This document shows, piece after piece, positions 58,529-64,000 of a DNA stretch of 64,000 nucleotides. The stretch is from an uncultured Muribaculaceae bacterium. GTDB taxonomy: Bacteria; Bacteroidota; Bacteroidia; Bacteroidales; Muribaculaceae. The stretch covers positions 1 through 64,000 of the forward strand of contig CAJOFM010000002.1 in NCBI GenBank assembly GCA_905233915.1, read 5' to 3'. Every line of letters starts with the position of its first letter. The stretch's first letter is position 1. Made by a program: the position numbers and the translations under genes. Below the pieces are notes generated by a model. The model searched no databases, was not told the origin of the DNA, and saw only the letters and a program-made list of their open reading frames with translations.

Positions 58529-61500
58529 ATGGCAAATTTAAAGAACGTCCTTTTGTCACTGCTCGTGGCGGCTCCCGCGATGGCGGTGGCTCAGCCTGGC
58601 GTGATGAACAGCGAGGCCGCTGGCTATCTCGAGCGCGGCAGGCTGATGTATGAATCGCACAATTACGTTGGAGCTATCGACCAACTGGAGCACATGAAGC
58701 AGATGCCCAGCGACGCTAGCATGCGTGAGCAGGCCGACTATTATATCGCCTTGAGCAAATTTGAACGAGGCGAGGAGTCGAGCCTTGCCGCCCTGCATCG
58801 CTTTATCGACCAGTATCCCGGTTCACCGCTCGCGATGGACGCCCAGATGCGTGTGGGTAACTTCTACTTCTATCGCGGTCAATGGGAGAGCGCCTTGCTA
58901 AGCTACTCGCTCGTGCGCAACCGCGCCCTCGACATGGATAAGGACGAAGACCTGGAATACCGCCGCGCTTACTGTAACCTGAGGCTAGGCAACTACCACG
59001 AGGCACAGCGGCAGTACTACGAGCTGGAACGCAGCCCGCGTTATGCCGGCGCCAGCGACTTCTACAAAGCTTATCTGGATTATGCCCAGGGCGACTACGT
59101 GGAAGCCAAGGACAAATTCAGCCGCATCCCCCAGGACAGCGAATTGGGCTATCAGTCGCAGTACTATCTGACCCAGATCGACTATAACAAAAAGAAATAT
59201 AACCAGGTGATCGAACAAGGTAAGCGCCTGCTTGAAGCTGAGCAGAACGACTACTTTGATGCCGAGCTTAACCGCCTCATCGGCGAGAGTTATTACCACC
59301 TGGGCAATGACCGCGAAGCCCGCACCTACTTGCGCCGTTATCTGGACAACCCCGAGGGCGAGCCTTACCGCACTGCTGCCTACACGATGGGCGTGCTCGA
59401 TTACCGCGACGGCAACTACCAGGCTGTGGTCGATGACATGCTTCATGTGACCGACGGCAGCGATGCCCTCTCCCAGAGCGCTTACCTGTACATGGGTCAG
59501 GCCAAGCGACAACTCAACGACCTGAACGGCGCCAACATGGCATTCCAGCAGGCAGCGATGATGGACTGCGACCGTAGCGTCAAGGAGACGGCCTATTACA
59601 ATTATGCCGTCGGCCTGAGCAAGGGCGCCCGCACCCCGTTTGACAAGAGCATCGACCTGTTTGAGGACTTCCTGAACGAGTACCCCAACTCGCGTTATAA
59701 AGACAATGTGGAAGGCTACCTGGTAGATGCCTACATGAATACTACCGATTATCAGCGTGCGCTCACCAGCATCAACCGCATCAAGCAGCCGGGAGCCAAG
59801 GTGCTCAAGGCTAAGCAGAACGTGCTTTACAACCTGGGTGTGCAGGCGCTGGCCAACAACCGCAACAAGGAAGCCGACAATTACTTCAAGCAAGCCATTG
59901 CCGTGGGCAACTACGACAAGACGGCATTGAACGAGAGCCGCTTGTGGCTCGCCGAGGCCGAATACCGCGAAGGCAATTACAAGGAGGCCGCTAAGTATCA
60001 GCAGGAATATGTGAAGGGCACCGACAAGAGCGATGAGAACTACGGCATCGCCCAGTACAACCTGGGTTACAGCCTGTTGAACCAGAACCGCCATGCCGAG
60101 GCCAAGACCGCGTTCCAGAATGCCATCGCCAGCAAGCAGTTGAGCAGCGAGACCACAGCAAGCGCCTATCAGGGTCTGGGTCAAGCACAATACTATCTGC
60201 GGGACTTCAGTGGCGCTCAGGCTTCTTATGACCAAGCGCTCAAGGTTGACAAGAATACCAGCGGCGACTACTCGATGTTCCAGAAGGGTATCATGATGGG
60301 CATGACCCACCAGTATGCCGATGAGATTGCCCAAATGGACGCCCTCGTCAAGGCTTACCCCAAGAGCGACCTCGCTCCGCAGGCACTGCTGGAGAAGGGT
60401 AACGCCCAAGCGCTGCTGGGTAAGAACAACGACGCCCTCAGCACCTATGCCACCCTGTTGAAGAGCTATCCCAAGAGCGTTGAGGCCCGCAAGGGTCTGC
60501 TGCAGACCGCTCTGGTCAACAAGAGCATAGACAAGGAAGATGCCGCCATCGAGGCTTACAAGAAAGTCATTAAGCAGTACCCCACCAGCGATGAGGCCCA
60601 GGCCGCTGCCGAAGATCTGAAACTCATCTATGCCGACCGCGGCCAGCTGGCAGAGTTCGGCAAATTCCTCAACAGCGTCCCCAATGCACCCAAGATTGAT
60701 GTGAACGAGGTTGAGAGACTCACCTTTGAGGCCGCCGAGAAGGCTGCCATCGACACCAAGCCGAGCATCGACAAGATGCAGCAATACCTCAAGGACTATC
60801 CTGGCGGAACCTATACCGCCAAGGCCAAATACTACATCGCCCGCTACCACTACGGCAAGGGCAAGTACAACGAGGCCATGCAAGCTATCGACGAGGCATT
60901 GCAGGGCGGCGGTGACGCCTCCTATGCCCAGGATGCCCTCGCCATGCGCAGCGACATCCTCGCCCGTCAGGGCAAACTCAACGAGGCCCTCCAGAGCTAT
61001 CAGGAACTCGCCGAGCGCGCCACCAGCGACGACAACCGCACACTGGCACAGATCGGTGCCCTGCGCGTCGCCAAGCAATTGGGCAACTGGAACGAAGTGC
61101 AGAAAATCACTAGCGCCCTGCTCGACCGCGGTGGTCTTACCGCCAACGAGGAAAAGGAAATCACCCTCGACCGCGGCTTGGCATTGGCCCAGATAGGTAA
61201 CACCAAGGACGCCGAAACCGCCTTCAGGGCACTGTCCAAGGATGTCAACAACGAGTATGGCGCACAGGCTTCTTATGAGTTGGCCCGCATGCAGTACGAG
61301 ATGGGCAACCTCAAGGGTGCCGAGCAGACCATCAACGCAATGATTGATGCAGGCACGCCCCACACCTACTGGCTCGCCAAGAACTTCCTCACGCTGGCCG
61401 ATGTCTATTACAAGAAGGGCAATGTGGCTCAGGCCCGCGAGTACTTGCAGAGCCTCAAGAGCAGCTATCCCGGCAAGGAGAAGGAAATCTTCAACGAGAT

Positions 61501-61600
61501 TGAATCCCGCCTGAACAAGTGGAAAGGCAACAATGCATCCACAACGGGCAACTCCAGCACCGACAACGGTAAGAAAAAGAGCAACAAGAAGAGCAACTAA
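58529..61600 (+). CDS. Very long periplasmic TPR protein
   Basis: The 1023-residue exported protein has a signal peptide (LLSLLVAAPAMAVAQ) and is almost wholly made of TPR-type helical hairpins, for example YESHNYVGAIDQLEHMKQ, RLGNYHEAQRQYYELERSPR, YREGNYKEAAKYQQEYVKGT, FSGAQASYDQALKVDKNTSG and YGKGKYNEAMQAIDEALQGG. I estimate more than 20 repeats. The C-terminus is a Ser/Asn/Lys-rich tail. Repeat proteins of this kind act as periplasmic scaffolds. The next gene, 29 bases downstream, encodes an outer-membrane barrel, so the pair may form an envelope complex. The partner and cargo are not known. Confidence 0.87.
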   Translation: MANLKNVLLSLLVAAPAMAVAQPGVMNSEAAGYLERGRLMYESHNYVGAIDQLEHMKQMPSDASMREQADYYIALSKFERGEESSLAALHRFIDQYPGSPLAMDAQMRVGNFYFYRGQWESALLSYSLVRNRALDMDKDEDLEYRRAYCNLRLGNYHEAQRQYYELERSPRYAGASDFYKAYLDYAQGDYVEAKDKFSRIPQDSELGYQSQYYLTQIDYNKKKYNQVIEQGKRLLEAEQNDYFDAELNRLIGESYYHLGNDREARTYLRRYLDNPEGEPYRTAAYTMGVLDYRDGNYQAVVDDMLHVTDGSDALSQSAYLYMGQAKRQLNDLNGANMAFQQAAMMDCDRSVKETAYYNYAVGLSKGARTPFDKSIDLFEDFLNEYPNSRYKDNVEGYLVDAYMNTTDYQRALTSINRIKQPGAKVLKAKQNVLYNLGVQALANNRNKEADNYFKQAIAVGNYDKTALNESRLWLAEAEYREGNYKEAAKYQQEYVKGTDKSDENYGIAQYNLGYSLLNQNRHAEAKTAFQNAIASKQLSSETTASAYQGLGQAQYYLRDFSGAQASYDQALKVDKNTSGDYSMFQKGIMMGMTHQYADEIAQMDALVKAYPKSDLAPQALLEKGNAQALLGKNNDALSTYATLLKSYPKSVEARKGLLQTALVNKSIDKEDAAIEAYKKVIKQYPTSDEAQAAAEDLKLIYADRGQLAEFGKFLNSVPNAPKIDVNEVERLTFEAAEKAAIDTKPSIDKMQQYLKDYPGGTYTAKAKYYIARYHYGKGKYNEAMQAIDEALQGGGDASYAQDALAMRSDILARQGKLNEALQSYQELAERATSDDNRTLAQIGALRVAKQLGNWNEVQKITSALLDRGGLTANEEKEITLDRGLALAQIGNTKDAETAFRALSKDVNNEYGAQASYELARMQYEMGNLKGAEQTINAMIDAGTPHTYWLAKNFLTLADVYYKKGNVAQAREYLQSLKSSYPGKEKEIFNEIESRLNKWKGNNASTTGNSSTDNGKKKSNKKSN

Positions 61601-61629
61601 ACTCCACCTCAACCACGCAAAATATATAG

Positions 61630-63474
61630 ATGAACATGAAAAAGATATATATCGCGATGCTGCTGGCCGCCTTCACACTGGCCGGGGCTCACGCACAGGA
61701 CAACACCAAGTTGAACAAGGAGATTACCCTCGAGAAGGACGTCGCACCGCTCGAGAAGAAGGCTGTTAAGAAAAACGAGCTGCCCAAGGTGAAGAAACCA
61801 GCCTCGACAGGCACCAAAACACAGCTGGGTTACAGTGACCTGACGTCGCCCATCGATGTGCCCACCACCATTCCCACGCTGTTGCCCTATGGCTACCGCA
61901 CGGCACACAACTTCAGCGACAAGCGCGGCTATCTCGACATCGGTGCCGGCACCCAGGCCAACTTCAGGGTGGACTTCGGTTACCGCATCCTCAATGAGGA
62001 GCGCGAGAAGCTGGGAGTGTGGTTCAACCACAACAGCACCTGGAATGGCAAGAACTCCAGCAAAATCGTCACGCTTGACGAGAACCGCACCAAGCAGAAG
62101 TTCAACGACAACGCCCTTGCCGTTGACTATAGCCGCATCACCGACCAGGGTACGCTCACCTTGGGAGCCAAGGCTCATATCGACAACTACAATTTCTATG
62201 GCGGTTGGAAGACCAGCACCCATACATCCAAACCAGACTACTACGATTACTATGTCATCAACCACCCCGATTGGGACAAAGAGAAACAGACTTTCTTTGA
62301 TTTCAACGTGAATGCAGGCTGGTCAAGCAAGTTCATGTTGCGCGACAACCCGTTGAAGTACAACATCGGGTTGCAGTATGGTCACGCTGCCTATGACAAG
62401 TCATTCAACAACCTGTACAATCACGGCGCTCACGACAATTGGGGTATCCTGACCCTGGGCGGCTCCTATGACGTCACCGAGTTGACGACTGCCGCCTTGA
62501 ACATCAAGGGAGAATACCTGCGCCGTGGCACCAAGGCCAAGTCGGGCAGCGACTATGACCTGTTTGACGAGGTGGGCATGATTACCCTGTCGCCCACCTA
62601 TACCATCCGTGGTGACATGTACAAGCTGCAGCTGGGTGTGAACGCACACATCAGCTTCAGTGACGGAGCTGTCTTGCGTCTCTCGCCCAACGTGCGTTTC
62701 AACCTAGCACTGGTTGACGGCTTCACGCTGTTCGCCAACGCACTGGGCGGTAAGGCACTGGGATACCGTGTACCCACTCATTATTATAACCACCGCTATG
62801 ACATGCCGCTGCTGATGTACGGCAGCATCTTCACCCCGATTGATGCTGAACTCGGTTTCAAGGTGGGTCCCTTCCAGGGCTTCAGCGGTAAGGCTTCTAT
62901 CGGCTACGCCATTGTTAAAAAACAGCCCGGCATCTGCTATCGTGCCGAACCCGAAGTACTGGCATTGCAAACGGGCTTCATGTCCACCTACATGGTCATG
63001 GACAGCCGTGGTTATTACCTCAGTGCCGAGCTCAACTACAAGTACCGCTCGCTCATCGAGGCATCAGCCGGCTTCAAGTACGCGCCCCACGACGATCAGT
63101 TGTTTGAGACCGACAAGCACTATAACAACTACAAGTTGGGTGTGGACCGCGCCTCCAGCGTTGCCAACATCGACCTCAAGGTCACCCCTTGGCGTCCGCT
63201 GACGTTCAACGTTGGTCTTGAATACCGTGGTGGCCGCATGGCGTTGTTCCATACTATCAATCTGTTTGATGACGCATATCCTGCTGAGCCCAAATACAAC
63301 TTTGTCAAGATGGACAACGTCATCAACCTGCATGCCGGCGCCAACTATCGCCTGAACAGCAACGTCAGCCTGTGGCTGCAGGCACACAACCTGTTGAACC
63401 GCCGCTACGACATCCTTTACGGCATGGGTGCCCAGCGCATCGGCTGCATGGCTGGCGCAAGCTTCACATTCTGA
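61630..63474 (+). CDS. Outer-membrane beta-barrel protein (TonB-dependent receptor-like, no plug seen)
   Basis: The 614-residue protein has signal peptide IYIAMLLAAFTLAGAHA, a charged Lys-rich segment (about 25-60), then alternating amphipathic strands to a C-terminal Phe (CMAGASFTF), the usual barrel end. Blocks such as GYLDIGAGTQANFRVDFGYR, AKASIGYA-like strands and WLQAHNLLNRRYDILYGMGA resemble TonB-dependent receptor barrels, but I do not see a TonB box or plug domain. It is the second gene of a pair with the long TPR protein. Function is unassigned; a porin or assembly role are both possible. ATG 61630 and ATG 61636 are both usable starts. Confidence 0.8.
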   Translation: MNMKKIYIAMLLAAFTLAGAHAQDNTKLNKEITLEKDVAPLEKKAVKKNELPKVKKPASTGTKTQLGYSDLTSPIDVPTTIPTLLPYGYRTAHNFSDKRGYLDIGAGTQANFRVDFGYRILNEEREKLGVWFNHNSTWNGKNSSKIVTLDENRTKQKFNDNALAVDYSRITDQGTLTLGAKAHIDNYNFYGGWKTSTHTSKPDYYDYYVINHPDWDKEKQTFFDFNVNAGWSSKFMLRDNPLKYNIGLQYGHAAYDKSFNNLYNHGAHDNWGILTLGGSYDVTELTTAALNIKGEYLRRGTKAKSGSDYDLFDEVGMITLSPTYTIRGDMYKLQLGVNAHISFSDGAVLRLSPNVRFNLALVDGFTLFANALGGKALGYRVPTHYYNHRYDMPLLMYGSIFTPIDAELGFKVGPFQGFSGKASIGYAIVKKQPGICYRAEPEVLALQTGFMSTYMVMDSRGYYLSAELNYKYRSLIEASAGFKYAPHDDQLFETDKHYNNYKLGVDRASSVANIDLKVTPWRPLTFNVGLEYRGGRMALFHTINLFDDAYPAEPKYNFVKMDNVINLHAGANYRLNSNVSLWLQAHNLLNRRYDILYGMGAQRIGCMAGASFTF

Positions 63475-63499
63475 TTTACACTTTAATTCAAAGTCGATC

Positions 63500-63679
63500 A
63501 TGGACATGCCTAAGGACCCTTACATGAAATCACAGTATGTGAACATGATGCTCAAGGCCAACAATATGGACCTTAACTCTTATTGCATAGCAACGGGGAC
63601 CGACCCCATCGCACTGCAGGCCGAATTGGGATGTTCAGGCATCAAGTATGACCCTGTCGAAAGAAAATTCAAAACTTAA
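63500..63679 (+). CDS. DUF4250 small protein
   Basis: The 59-residue protein matches the DUF4250 pattern: MPKDPYMKSQYVNMMLKAN, then a helix with LNSYCIATGTDPIALQAELG, ending KYDPVERKFK. It has no signal peptide or membrane helix. Function is unknown. It lies 12 bases before xth and 25 bases after the barrel gene, so it is probably in the same transcript as xth. ATG 63500 gives the family length; the open frame upstream overlaps the barrel gene and is rejected. Confidence 0.8.
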   Translation: MDMPKDPYMKSQYVNMMLKANNMDLNSYCIATGTDPIALQAELGCSGIKYDPVERKFKT

Positions 63680-63691
63680 ACCGCAATCATA

Positions 63692-64000
63692 ATGAAATTC
63701 ATCTCGTGGAACGTGAACGGCCTTAGGGCCGTGGTTGGCAAGGGATTTGGCGACATCTTCAAGGAGCTGGACGCTGACTTCTTCTGCCTGCAGGAGACCA
63801 AGATGCAGGCAGGGCAGCTGGACCTGGAATTTGAGGGCTACCGCTCCTATTGGAACTATGCCGAAAAGAAAGGTTACTCCGGAACGGCCATCTACAGCCG
63901 CCATGAGCCACTGAACGTGACGTATGGCATCGGCATTGCCGAACACGACAACGAGGGGCGTGTCATCACCCTTGAGATGCCTGATTTCTACCTGGTCACC
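63692..64000 (+). CDS. xth: Exodeoxyribonuclease III (5-prime part, cut by window edge)
   Basis: Exonuclease III is an AP endonuclease and 3-prime exonuclease of base excision repair. The visible 103 residues start [19 protein letters not shown], with the catalytic-site Asn in SWNVNGLRA and the metal ligand Glu in FCLQETKMQ, followed by the family strand [13 protein letters not shown]. The rest lies beyond the window. It directly follows the DUF4250 gene. Confidence 0.93.
   Translation, partial: MKFISWNVNGLRAVVGKGFGDIFKELDADFFCLQETKMQAGQLDLEFEGYRSYWNYAEKKGYSGTAIYSRHEPLNVTYGIGIAEHDNEGRVITLEMPDFYLVT

Noticed and set aside
58985-61612. 875-residue open frame opposite the TPR gene
   Set aside because: Antisense shadow caused by GC-rich third positions. 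The plus strand shows regular TPR motifs and a signal peptide.

Overview
The window reads as a chromosomal segment of a gut-type Bacteroidota bacterium (order Bacteroidales, probably near Muribaculaceae or Prevotellaceae; the family is inferred). The main evidence is more than fifteen copies of the Bacteroidota -7 promoter element TAnnTTTG, several with a TTTG-like -33 box 18 to 23 bases upstream. Supporting evidence is the short-type adenylate kinase, LptE and SecG of Bacteroidota type, a BspA-type surface protein, and abundant secreted proteins with dockerin-like tails. Coding regions are GC-rich and intergenic regions AT-rich. No prophage, insertion sequence, CRISPR array or rRNA was seen.

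Layout. 1-3.8 kb: the truncated start of a BspA-like LRR surface protein, a 0.7 kb non-coding stretch with a duplicated unit, then a GH13 amylase lipoprotein and a charged coiled-coil secreted protein. 4-7.8 kb: an operon of acyltransferase, sigma-54 activator, lptE, a helical hypothetical protein and secG, closed by a strong terminator. 7.9-11 kb: a glutaminyl-cyclase-like M28 lipoprotein and a secreted prolyl oligopeptidase. 11.2-21.5 kb: three CotH-like proteins with dockerin tails, a short UvrA-like ATPase and a large FAD/Fe-S oxidoreductase. 21.5-29.3 kb: xerD, then two serine hydrolases, a WYL regulator, a sodium:solute symporter and a NamZ-type exo-muramidase, which look like a peptidoglycan-fragment salvage cluster.

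29.5-40.7 kb is an envelope-glycan region. It holds two GT2 glycosyltransferases, one unrelated polytopic protein and four paralogous polytopic GT-C-like proteins, with the essential gene frr embedded among them. 40.7-49.5 kb: an M16 peptidase with an S24-type repressor, a fourth CotH (lipoprotein), pepT, tRNA-Lys, a fifth CotH with dockerin repeats, a bifunctional NAD(P)HX repair enzyme and tRNA-Leu. 49.6-64 kb: a YihY/BrkB protein, adk, a frameshifted hpt, two POT peptide transporters, sufE, ppiD, a very long TPR protein paired with an outer-membrane barrel, a DUF4250 protein and the start of xth.

The least explained features are three. First, several intergenic spacers are built of strict 7-nt repeat units whose first units often contain the upstream stop codon. 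Second, four GT-C-like paralogues surround frr. Third, there are five CotH-like genes in 64 kb, three of which carry WD-x-N where the other two have WD-x-D. Two genes look recently damaged: hpt has a frameshift, and the downstream POT transporter is translated through its own terminator hairpin.
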